From Clostridium sp. CAG:762 (lineage in GTDB: Bacteria; Bacillota_I; Bacilli_A; RF39; UBA660), in NCBI GenBank assembly GCA_000432575.1, contig HF996791.1, forward strand, positions 1 to 5,857: a stretch of 5,857 bases of DNA, given 5' to 3'. Below the pieces are notes generated by a model that had not been told where the DNA came from, did not search any database, and saw nothing but the letters and a program-made list of their open reading frames with translations. Shown here piece by piece: positions 1 through 5,829 of the stretch. Each line of letters starts with the position of its first letter. Positions within the stretch are counted from its first letter, which is position 1. The position numbers and the translations under genes were made by a program.

Positions 1-172
1 AGCCAGCATATGTGATATTATCTATTAATTTTACAACATCACCTGATTCAGCAGTTTTAAATGCCGCTAATAATGTTGCTGCATCATTAACTTCTACCTC
101 TTTTGCACTTACCACAGACAATGAAAATATCATAGCTATCATTGCAACAATAACAAGCATTTTTCTTTTCAT
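1..172 (-). CDS. Secreted protein, N-terminal fragment, probable beta-helix surface protein
   Basis: Only the first 57 codons are inside the window; the reading frame is open and runs off the left edge. Residues 1-23 form a typical Sec signal peptide: a basic start (MKRK), a hydrophobic core rich in I, V, M and A, and a likely signal peptidase I site after VSA (residues 21-23). The mature start reads 'KEVEVNDAATLLAAFKTAES', followed by GDVVKLIDNIT. That pattern (a helix of the type 'ELxxALxxAxxGD', then a V-x-L strand) is common at the start of right-handed parallel beta-helix or pectate-lyase-like domains in exported proteins of Bacillota. The start at 172 is preceded by AAAGGAG (190-184), 11 bases upstream. 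The gene is separated from the upstream lipoprotein gene by a terminator and has its own promoter-like elements. The signal peptide is secure; the beta-helix assignment rests on a short segment and is tentative. Confidence 0.72.
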   Translation of the reverse strand, partial: MKRKMLVIVAMIAMIFSLSVVSAKEVEVNDAATLLAAFKTAESGDVVKLIDNITYAG

Positions 173-210
173 AATAATTTTTTCTCCTTTCTTTTTTGTT
201 TATTATGACT

Positions 211-230
211 ATGTAGATTACTCTCTACAT
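211..230. repeat. Perfect 7-bp inverted repeat, 6-base spacer
   Basis: ATGTAGA (211-217) and TCTACAT (224-230) are perfect reverse complements separated by TTACTC. The repeat lies at or just downstream of the predicted transcription start of the secreted-protein gene. It could be an operator or a hairpin at the 5' end of the mRNA. No T-tract follows on the minus strand, so it is not a terminator for that gene. Confidence 0.45.
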
Positions 231-234
231 TTAA

Positions 235-263
235 ATATTATCATATTTATTTATATAAAGCAA
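235..263 (-). promoter_or_regulatory. Candidate promoter of the secreted-protein gene
   Basis: On the minus strand TTGCTT (263-258) is separated by 17 bases from TAATAT (240-235). TG lies one base before the -10 hexamer, giving an extended -10 (TGATAATAT, 243-235). Transcription would begin near 228, leaving a leader of about 56 bases before the start codon at 172. This predicted start falls at the edge of the inverted repeat at 211-230. The competing pair TTGCAT/TATAAT farther upstream (337-308) is also reasonable, so which one is used is unclear. Confidence 0.4.
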
Positions 264-363
264 TACATTCTTATACTTTTTTTTATTTACATTGGTAAAT
301 GTCAAATATTATAATTAATATTATCTATATAATGCAAGTAAATTATTAGTTAATTATAAAACT

Positions 364-386
364 AAAAAAAGAAGATTACTCTTCTT
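364..386 (-). terminator. Rho-independent terminator of the lipoprotein gene, overlapping its stop codon
   Basis: On the minus strand AAGAAGA (386-380), loop GTAA (379-376) and TCTTCTT (375-369) form a perfect 7-bp stem. A run of seven T (370-364) follows, overlapping the end of the stem. The TAA stop codon (378-376) of the lipoprotein lies within the loop, and the left arm encodes its last Glu codons. The stem has few GC pairs, but the stem plus T-tract arrangement immediately after a gene is typical of intrinsic terminators in low-GC bacteria. Confidence 0.8.
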
Positions 387-846
387 CATATATAGTAAAT
401 TCTACTGTAATTCTTTTTTTATTCTTATTAATAAATTCTAAGTAATATTCACCAGTGCCAATGTAAGGAAAAACAAAATGTCCTGTGGTTGTACCATCTG
501 CTCTAATGTTACCTAAATTAGATACTACTGATTCATATTTTGAACTAGTAATTTTATCTAATCTTAAGTTATTTGGACCATATACGTTATAGGCACCTGA
601 TTTAAACTTAGCACCACTTTTTGAGGTGTTTTTAACATTGACTTCTAAAAATACTAAAGTATTATATTCTTCTCTTTCACTTACTGGGGCTCTTAAAGAA
701 TAATTAACAAAAGTAATATCAAAATTCTTAATACTTATTGTATCTCCCATAGTAAATTCTGTCTTTTCAGGTTCTTTTTCTTTACCACATCCTGTTATAA
801 AGAATAAACACATACATATTATAATTACATTATATATCTTTTTCAT
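376..846 (-). CDS. Small lipoprotein with DUF4352-like beta-sandwich domain
   Basis: This 156-residue protein is probably exported and lipid-anchored to the outer face of the cytoplasmic membrane. Residues 1-19 form a signal peptide (MKKIYN, then a hydrophobic stretch), and the lipobox ITGC places the lipidated cysteine at residue 20. A charged linker (GKEKEPEKTE) leads into a beta-rich domain from about residue 30. The pattern NTLVFLEVNVKN (62-73), followed by RADGTTTGHFVF (115-126), resembles the DUF4352 immunoglobulin-like family found in many Bacillota lipoproteins; its function is unknown. I chose the ATG at 846 because GGAGG (858-854) lies 7 bases upstream and the signal peptide then begins normally. 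An in-frame ATG at 870 would overlap the -10 element. The gene lies 61 bases after plsC, has its own promoter, and may also receive read-through from the lipid operon. A functional link to that operon is not shown. Confidence 0.85.
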   Translation of the reverse strand: MKKIYNVIIICMCLFFITGCGKEKEPEKTEFTMGDTISIKNFDITFVNYSLRAPVSEREEYNTLVFLEVNVKNTSKSGAKFKSGAYNVYGPNNLRLDKITSSKYESVVSNLGNIRADGTTTGHFVFPYIGTGEYYLEFINKNKKRITVEFTIYEEE

Positions 847-853
847 AATAATT

Positions 854-858
854 CCTCC
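854..858 (-). promoter_or_regulatory. Ribosome binding site fixing the lipoprotein start at 846
   Basis: GGAGG (858-854 on the minus strand) is followed by a 7-base spacer and the ATG at 846. The in-frame ATG at 870 has no comparable site in front of it, so this site decides the start codon. Confidence 0.85.
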
Positions 859-868
859 AACTACAACC

Positions 869-897
869 ATTATATCAAATAAATACTTTTTTTTCTA
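869..897 (-). promoter_or_regulatory. Promoter of the lipoprotein gene
   Basis: A perfect -10 hexamer TATAAT (874-869) is preceded, after exactly 17 bases, by TAGAAA (897-892), which matches four of six bases of the TTGACA consensus. Transcription should begin near 862, only about 15 bases before the ATG at 846 and just before the GGAGG site. The T-rich/A-rich run between the hexamers is typical of low-GC sigma-A promoters. It lets the lipoprotein be transcribed independently of the upstream lipid genes. Confidence 0.65.
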
Positions 898-907
898 GTG
901 TTTTCTA

Positions 908-1717
908 TTATTTTTCTTCTAGTAATAGATTTAATATTTTATTTCTTAATACTTTGTTTTCTTTTTCTAAATCATCACTAACTTTGAATGGTTTTCCTAT
1001 TTTTATGACTAAATCTTTATATTTTCTTTTATAATGACCTAAAACCGCAAAAGGTACTATGTAGGAATTGGTCTTACTTGCTAAAGAGACTGCTCCAAAT
1101 TTAAAGGGAAGTAATAAGCTATCATTATATTTTTCTTTGCTAAGTATGTCTTTTAATTTACTGGGATTCATTAATAATTCTAGGTATTTATTTTTATTTA
1201 TTATTTCTTGTTCTTTTAATTTTTTTATTATTTCTATTTGAGATAATTTTATTTGTTTATCATATGCTATTTTTTTATATGCTTTACTATCAATATTTAA
1301 AATATTAGCTATTTCTTTTATTTTATCTTTTTTATAACAAATTCTATTTCTAGTTCCTTCAGGAAATATTCCTATAGCATGACCATCATTTAGTAATTCT
1401 ATGGCTTCACTTTTGGCAGTACTGGTATCTGATCCCCTATCAACTGGTATTTGGGAAACATATCTAAAGAACCATCCCATTTTGGAATCAAAATATTCTT
1501 TTTTGGCCATGTAATGTATTACTCTATCGGTATTTATCATGATAGGAAATTGGTCATGGACGTTGGTATGATTACCACATAGGATAAAAGAACCTTGTTT
1601 GGGAATGTTTTCTATGCCTATTACTTTTGGTTTAAAATAACTATTAAATAGAAATTTCATAACTGGTTTTAGTCTTTTATAGCCACGTGTCTTTTTTTGA
1701 TATTCAATGTTATCCAT
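908..1717 (-). CDS. plsC: PlsC-type lysophospholipid acyltransferase with a long internal insertion
   Basis: The family transfers an acyl group from acyl-CoA or acyl-ACP to position 2 of 1-acylglycerol-3-phosphate, giving phosphatidic acid, at the inner face of the membrane. Family blocks seen are NHTNVHD (49-55; catalytic His50 and Asp55), IPVDRGS (90-96; Arg94), FPEGTR (118-123; Glu120, phosphate binding) and IVPFAV (220-225). All key residues are present, so it should be active. The odd feature is residues about 124-200: in ordinary PlsC proteins only a few residues separate FPEGTR from the LLPFKxGA block, but here about 77 do. The extra segment is rich in Lys, Ile, Asn and Glu and looks helical. 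The ATG at 1717 overlaps the end of the preceding gene by 8 bases (ATGGATAA) and has GAGGTG upstream, implying translational coupling. Another lysolipid acceptor is possible, since family members vary in substrate. Confidence 0.9.
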   Translation of the reverse strand: MDNIEYQKKTRGYKRLKPVMKFLFNSYFKPKVIGIENIPKQGSFILCGNHTNVHDQFPIMINTDRVIHYMAKKEYFDSKMGWFFRYVSQIPVDRGSDTSTAKSEAIELLNDGHAIGIFPEGTRNRICYKKDKIKEIANILNIDSKAYKKIAYDKQIKLSQIEIIKKLKEQEIINKNKYLELLMNPSKLKDILSKEKYNDSLLLPFKFGAVSLASKTNSYIVPFAVLGHYKRKYKDLVIKIGKPFKVSDDLEKENKVLRNKILNLLLEEK

Positions 1718-2300
1718 GTTTCACCTCTTTTAGAAAATTATTTGTATATACTATTAAGGATATTATTTGAATGATTAGTGTAATTATATAGATGATAAAA
1801 TATACTGTGTTGTTTATGTTTTTAAATAAGGTTAAATAAGTACATGCAATTAATATATATAATAAGGTGGTTTTAATTTTACCTAGGAAATTAGTTTTGG
1901 GATTTCCATTTTTACTTTTGCTATATATGGTTAAGATAGATACTAATAGTTCAAGTATTAAAGATATTATTAACAATTTGTTTTTAAATACTAATGGAAT
2001 AATAATTCCCCCGACAAATACTTTATCACATACTGGATCTAATTGTCTACCAAACTCACTTACTACATTATATTTTCTAGCAATTCTTCCATCTATTAAA
2101 TCGGTTAAGGCAAAGCATATGGTAACAACCATTGCTGTATAATAATGATTTAATATAATTAATGGTATTATGATTAAAGGGGCTATAAGTCTAGAAAAAG
2201 TTAGTAAATTGGGAATTTGTTTGATTATTGTTTCTTTATGTTTTAAATCATTTAAATTATTTTTTATTTCTTTGTTTAGTTTGTTAAGTAATTCCTTCAT
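1710..2300 (-). CDS. pgsA: CDP-alcohol phosphatidyltransferase, probably phosphatidylglycerophosphate synthase
   Basis: This integral membrane enzyme would transfer a phosphatidyl group from CDP-diacylglycerol to an alcohol, most likely glycerol-3-phosphate, starting phosphatidylglycerol synthesis. The full CDP-alcohol phosphotransferase signature D-x2-D-G-x2-A-R-x8-G-x3-D-x3-D is present: Asp67, Asp70, Gly71, Ala74, Arg75, Gly84, Asp88 and Asp92, the four aspartates being the metal-binding and catalytic set. Hydrophobic segments lie at about 34-50, 53-66, 95-105, 108-125, 143-158 and 165-186, matching the usual six-helix fold. The block PNLLTFSRLIAP (30-41) and the GKIKTT block (140-145) resemble PgsA more than phosphatidylserine or cardiolipin synthases, but the alcohol acceptor is not proven. 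At 196 residues it has normal length, with a somewhat long polar N-terminus of about 25 residues. AGGTG (2309-2305) precedes the start and overlaps the stop codon of the upstream synthetase gene. Confidence 0.85.
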   Translation of the reverse strand: MKELLNKLNKEIKNNLNDLKHKETIIKQIPNLLTFSRLIAPLIIIPLIILNHYYTAMVVTICFALTDLIDGRIARKYNVVSEFGRQLDPVCDKVFVGGIIIPLVFKNKLLIISLILELLVSILTIYSKSKNGNPKTNFLGKIKTTLLYILIACTYLTLFKNINNTVYFIIYIITLIIQIISLIVYTNNFLKEVKHG

Positions 2301-2307
2301 AATACAC

Positions 2308-4050
2308 CTACTTCTTTATATTATTCTCGCTTTCTAAGGCTTGATAATTGACTTTTCCTAATTTTGTTCTAGGTAAATCACTTCTATATTCAAAGACATA
2401 TGGCATGGCATACTTGGCAATGTTTTTTTCACAGTGTTCTTTGATGCTTTTCTTTATTTCGCTTGTGGGTTTAATTCCATCTTTTAAGACAATATATGCT
2501 TTGGCTACTTGCACTTTGTGTGGATGGTCTATTCCAATTACGGTGGATGTTAGGACATTAGGATGCTTTTCTATTACTTCTTCAATGTATGATGGATATA
2601 TGTTATATCCTGATGATACTATCATTCTTTTTAATCTTTGTTTGAAGTAAACGAAGCCATCTTTATCTACATATCCTAAATCTCCTGTATGAAGCCAAAC
2701 TTTTTTATCTTCTTCGTGGTATTGTAAGGCTTGAGCAGTTTCTTTAGGATTATTTAAATATCCCATCATAACAGTTGGTCCATTTATACATATTTCTCCT
2801 TCTTCACCTGTTGCAACTTCAGTGTGAGTGTTTGGAACCACGATTTTGATATAAGTATCTGGTACTGGTACACCGATGGAATTATCTCTGCTTTCATTAA
2901 CGGGTGTCATGCAAACTCCAGCGGTTGCTTCAGTTAGGCCATAGGCTGGTCTAATTATGGTATTGGAACCATGGCTTTTTAAGAAATCATCTATTTTATG
3001 TTTTAGAGAAGAGCTGAGGCTATCTCCTCCAGAAATTAGGCAAGTTAAATATGATAAGTCTTTGTTGCTTAGTTTTTTACTGTTTATCAATGTTTCAAAA
3101 AGAGTTGGAACGCCCGCGATAATGTTCGGTTTATATTTTATTACTAAGTTGTCAAATGTTTTTGGAGAAAATGTTGGCAATAATATGCTTTTACCACCTG
3201 CGACAAAGCAAGCATGGACACAGCATCCAAGTCCAAAACCATGGAAAATTGGCATTATTGATAGAATAGAGACTTGAGGTCCTAATTTCTTGCAAACTTC
3301 TAGGTCTTCTAATACTAAGGCATTTAGGTTCATGTTAGATAAGATTATTCCTTTTGGAGTTCCTGTAGTACCCCCACTGTAAAGGATAACAGCAGGAGTG
3401 TTACCTTTGTTGTTATCACATAGTTTTTCATGGTAGTTATTGCTTAGTTCATAGAATTTTGACCAGTACATGACTTTGTCATTGTCTTTGACTTTTTTAA
3501 TTTTCATTCCTTTGGTTAGAAAGTAACCAATTTGGGTAATTTTGTTCATGGAGATATCGACGGATGCTAGAATAATGGTTTTAAGATCAGTTTCGTTTAT
3601 GATTTTATTAATTTTATCCCATGTGAAGTCCACTGCAACAATGGTCTTGCTTTTTGTCATTTGTAAATATGTTTTAATTTCTCCTTCACTAGATAAGGGA
3701 TGAACCATATTGGCAATAGCCCCGATTAAGTTAACAGCATAAAAACTAATTAATGCTTCTGGAGTATTGGGCATACAGATGGTAACGATGTCTCCTTTAT
3801 TTATGCCTAGAGTTTTGAACGCTCTAGCACATTTTCTAATGCTAAATACAAATTCATGGTATGTTTTTTCTTTACCATAATAATTATAAGCAATGTAAGT
3901 TGGGTACTTAATTGCTGTTTTGTTTAATAATCCAAACATAGATATGTCAGGTATGTCTATATGTCTGTTGATATTTTCTTTATCATAGGTTTTATACCAT
4001 GACATTTCTTTTTCTTTTTTTCTTATTTTGAATATGTCTTTGAATTTCAA
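2308..4050 (-). CDS. Acyl-CoA synthetase-like AMP-binding enzyme, second copy
   Basis: This 580-residue member of the adenylate-forming (ANL) superfamily would activate a carboxylic acid, probably a fatty acid, with ATP and load it onto CoA or an acyl carrier. Motifs in order: phosphate-binding loop YSGGTTGTPKG (224-234), A4 block IMPIFHGFG (265-273), AYGLTEA (369-375), LHTGD (453-457; Asp457 contacts ribose), hinge block QRLKRMIVSSGYNIYP (471-486; Lys474 at the hinge) and the C-terminal catalytic lysine in PRTKLGK (Lys566). All catalytic residues are present. The start is TTG at 4050: AGGAGGT (4064-4058) lies 7 bases upstream, and this start aligns with the N-terminus of the neighbouring paralogue. 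The next ATG (residue 16) has only a weak site. The N-terminus is strongly basic (MKFKDIFKIRKKEKE), perhaps helping membrane contact. Substrate chain length cannot be read from the sequence. Confidence 0.9.
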   Translation of the reverse strand: MKFKDIFKIRKKEKEMSWYKTYDKENINRHIDIPDISMFGLLNKTAIKYPTYIAYNYYGKEKTYHEFVFSIRKCARAFKTLGINKGDIVTICMPNTPEALISFYAVNLIGAIANMVHPLSSEGEIKTYLQMTKSKTIVAVDFTWDKINKIINETDLKTIILASVDISMNKITQIGYFLTKGMKIKKVKDNDKVMYWSKFYELSNNYHEKLCDNNKGNTPAVILYSGGTTGTPKGIILSNMNLNALVLEDLEVCKKLGPQVSILSIMPIFHGFGLGCCVHACFVAGGKSILLPTFSPKTFDNLVIKYKPNIIAGVPTLFETLINSKKLSNKDLSYLTCLISGGDSLSSSLKHKIDDFLKSHGSNTIIRPAYGLTEATAGVCMTPVNESRDNSIGVPVPDTYIKIVVPNTHTEVATGEEGEICINGPTVMMGYLNNPKETAQALQYHEEDKKVWLHTGDLGYVDKDGFVYFKQRLKRMIVSSGYNIYPSYIEEVIEKHPNVLTSTVIGIDHPHKVQVAKAYIVLKDGIKPTSEIKKSIKEHCEKNIAKYAMPYVFEYRSDLPRTKLGKVNYQALESENNIKK

Positions 4051-4055
4051 TAAAA

Positions 4056-5804
4056 CTACCTCCTGTTCTTATTTTTTTCTTCTTCTAATAAATTATTATA
4101 ATCAACTTTTCCTACTTTTGTTCTTGGTAAGTTATCACGATATTCAAATTCGTATGGTATTGAATATTTGGCTAGATTTTTTATGCAATGTTCTTTGATG
4201 CTTTTCTTTATTTCATGAGTTGGTTTATATCCTTCTTTTAAGACAATGTAGGCTTTGGCAACTTGTACTTTGTATGGATGGTCTATTCCAATTACGGTGG
4301 ATGTTAAAACAGCAGGATGAGCATCAATGACATTTTCGATGTAAGATGGGTATATGTTGTAACCAGATGATACTATCATTCTTTTGAGTCTATATTTAAA
4401 GAAAATAAAGCCATCTTTATCCATGCAACCAATATCTCCTGTGTGAAGATAATATTTGCCATCTTCATGCATTCTAATAGCATTCATTGTTTCTTTTTCG
4501 TCATTTAGGTAACCAAGCATAATTGTTGGTCCACTTATGCATATTTCGCCATCTTCTAGGATGTCCGCTTCGTCATGAGTTCCTACTCTAATGATTTTAT
4601 AAATGGTATCTGGAAATGGAATACCAATAGTACCTTCTTTATAAAATAGTGATGGACAAAGGCAACTTGGTCCAGTACTTTCGGTTAGACCATAACCTTC
4701 TCTTACTTTTGTTTTACAGCCGTGTTCATTTAAATATTCATCTACTTTTTTCTTTAGGGATGGACTTAAACTATCTCCACCTGATATGATACAAGTTAAG
4801 GATGACAAGTCTTTTTTGCCCATTCTTTTAGTTTTTAAAAGAGCTTCGAATAGGGTTGGAACTCCTACGAGAAAATTAGGGCGATAATATTTAATCATGC
4901 TTCCAAACTTTTTGGGACTGAAACTTGGTATTAAAATACATTTCATACCAATATATAGAATGGTATGTACACATACGCCAAGTCCAAAGGCATGAAAAAT
5001 AGGCATTATTGATAGAATAGAATCTCCAGCACTAGCAGGATCACACATAAATTCAGCCTGATATGCTACGGCATTAAAGTTCAAATTGGATAACATGATA
5101 CCTTTTGGTTCACCGGTGGTGCCTCCACTGTAAAGGATAACGGCAACATCGCTTCCCTTTCTTTCAACATAAGTTTCTTCTTTATAATTAATTCCTAAAT
5201 CAAGAAATTGTTTTAAAGTAATAGTATTATCATTAGTTTTAACTTTGTTCTTTCTTCCCTTCATAAACCAATATAAACTAGACATTACAACTTTCATGTC
5301 ATCATTTGGGAAACTAATAATTATTTTTTCTACATTAGTGTTTTTTACGACATTGTCTATTTTTTTATAGACTGCATCTATTATTAATATATATTTACTT
5401 TTTGTCATATTTAAATATAATTCAATTTCTTTTTCACTAGACATGGGATGAACCATATTAGCTATGGCTCCAATTTTATTAATAGCATAAAACATATAAA
5501 TAGAAGATGGTGTGTTAGGCATACAGATGGTAATAACATCCCCAGTTTGTACTCCTAATGCTTTTAAGGATTTAGCATATTTATCAATTAATCTCATAAA
5601 TTCTTTATAAGTGGCTTTGTTTTTATAGTATTCTATAGCTATATAATTAGGATATTTTAGGGCTGTTTGGTGAATTAATTCATACATAGAATAATCAGGA
5701 TAATCCAAATGAGGTGTTTGTTTTCCATAGAAATCATACCATGGTTGTCTAACTTCTTTCTTCTTTTTAAAAATCATTTCTATCTTATCTAGTACATTTT
5801 TCAT
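4056..5804 (-). CDS. Acyl-CoA synthetase-like AMP-binding enzyme, first copy
   Basis: This 582-residue ANL-superfamily enzyme is first in the operon and would form acyl-AMP and then an acyl thioester from a free acid. Motifs: YSGGTTGEPKG (225-235, ATP phosphate loop), IMPIFHAFG (266-274), GYGLTES (370-376), LHTGD (453-457, Asp457), hinge block YRLKRMIVSSGYNIYP (471-486, Lys474) and PRTKVGK with catalytic Lys566. Relative to most family members, which read Asp-Arg at the hinge, this copy has Tyr-Arg and its neighbour Gln-Arg. The N-terminus is basic (residues 5-20) with no signal peptide, so the protein is cytosolic or membrane-associated. The ATG at 5804 has GAGGAG (5817-5812) 7 bases upstream. 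It is a clear tandem paralogue of the next gene, and the two presumably differ in acid substrate. With pgsA and plsC downstream, fatty-acid activation for phospholipid synthesis is the likeliest role; a non-lipid acid cannot be excluded. Confidence 0.9.
   Translation of the reverse strand: MKNVLDKIEMIFKKKKEVRQPWYDFYGKQTPHLDYPDYSMYELIHQTALKYPNYIAIEYYKNKATYKEFMRLIDKYAKSLKALGVQTGDVITICMPNTPSSIYMFYAINKIGAIANMVHPMSSEKEIELYLNMTKSKYILIIDAVYKKIDNVVKNTNVEKIIISFPNDDMKVVMSSLYWFMKGRKNKVKTNDNTITLKQFLDLGINYKEETYVERKGSDVAVILYSGGTTGEPKGIMLSNLNFNAVAYQAEFMCDPASAGDSILSIMPIFHAFGLGVCVHTILYIGMKCILIPSFSPKKFGSMIKYYRPNFLVGVPTLFEALLKTKRMGKKDLSSLTCIISGGDSLSPSLKKKVDEYLNEHGCKTKVREGYGLTESTGPSCLCPSLFYKEGTIGIPFPDTIYKIIRVGTHDEADILEDGEICISGPTIMLGYLNDEKETMNAIRMHEDGKYYLHTGDIGCMDKDGFIFFKYRLKRMIVSSGYNIYPSYIENVIDAHPAVLTSTVIGIDHPYKVQVAKAYIVLKEGYKPTHEIKKSIKEHCIKNLAKYSIPYEFEYRDNLPRTKVGKVDYNNLLEEEKNKNRR
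4058..4064 (-). promoter_or_regulatory. Shine-Dalgarno site encoded in the end of the upstream gene, selecting a TTG start
   Basis: AGGAGGT (4064-4058) is a near-perfect anti-16S match, 7 bases before the TTG at 4050. The same bases are the last two arginine codons (AGG AGG) and the first base of the TAG stop codon of the upstream synthetase. Ribosomes terminating there are placed next to the next start, so the two paralogues are probably translationally coupled. Confidence 0.85.
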
Positions 5805-5829
5805 ATATTTTCTCCTCGTGTAATATATT

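Larger units (their letters stand above)
173..375 (-). other. Intergenic region upstream of the secreted-protein gene
   Basis: This stretch of about 200 bp holds no gene on either strand that I can support. Reading along the minus strand, it contains the lipoprotein terminator (ending near 364), promoter-like elements between about 337 and 235, and two short inverted repeats (285-300 and 211-230). It ends with the AAAGGAG ribosome binding site (190-184) of the secreted-protein gene. Besides the promoter listed separately, TTGCAT (337-332) lies 18 bases from a perfect TATAAT (313-308), and an isolated TTGACA occurs at 305-300. The region is so A+T-rich that some of these matches will be accidental. 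Confidence 0.5.

Noticed and set aside
285..305. TTGACA (305-300) as a -35 element and the ATTTAC/GTAAAT repeat as an operator
   Set aside because: No -10-like hexamer lies 16-18 bases downstream of the TTGACA, and a 6-bp repeat in such A+T-rich DNA is expected by chance.
12..314. Open frame of about 100 codons on the plus strand
   Set aside because: It runs antisense through the secreted-protein gene start and the A+T-rich leader. It has no ribosome binding site, and its translation is low-complexity I/F/Y-rich sequence.
846..870. Eight-residue N-terminal extension of the lipoprotein (start at 870)
   Set aside because: It begins in the -10 box, lacks a ribosome binding site and breaks the normal signal-peptide layout; the ATG at 846 is preferred.
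1268..1325. Helix-turn-helix DNA-binding motif inside the PlsC insertion
   Set aside because: Only one short stretch (KEIANILNID) resembles such a motif; a DNA-binding role inside a membrane acyltransferase has no other support.
1867..2142. Plus-strand open frame inside pgsA
   Set aside because: It is antisense to the conserved CDP-alcohol phosphotransferase signature, which is unmistakably the coding strand; no family features are visible in the plus frame.
2348..3277. Two plus-strand open frames inside the second synthetase gene (2348-2650 and 2957-3277)
   Set aside because: Both lie antisense to conserved ANL motifs and show no recognisable protein features or start signals.
908..5804. 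UGA read as tryptophan (Mycoplasma-type code)
   Set aside because: Tryptophans checked in the synthetase and PlsC genes use TGG, and every gene is full length without reading through TGA.
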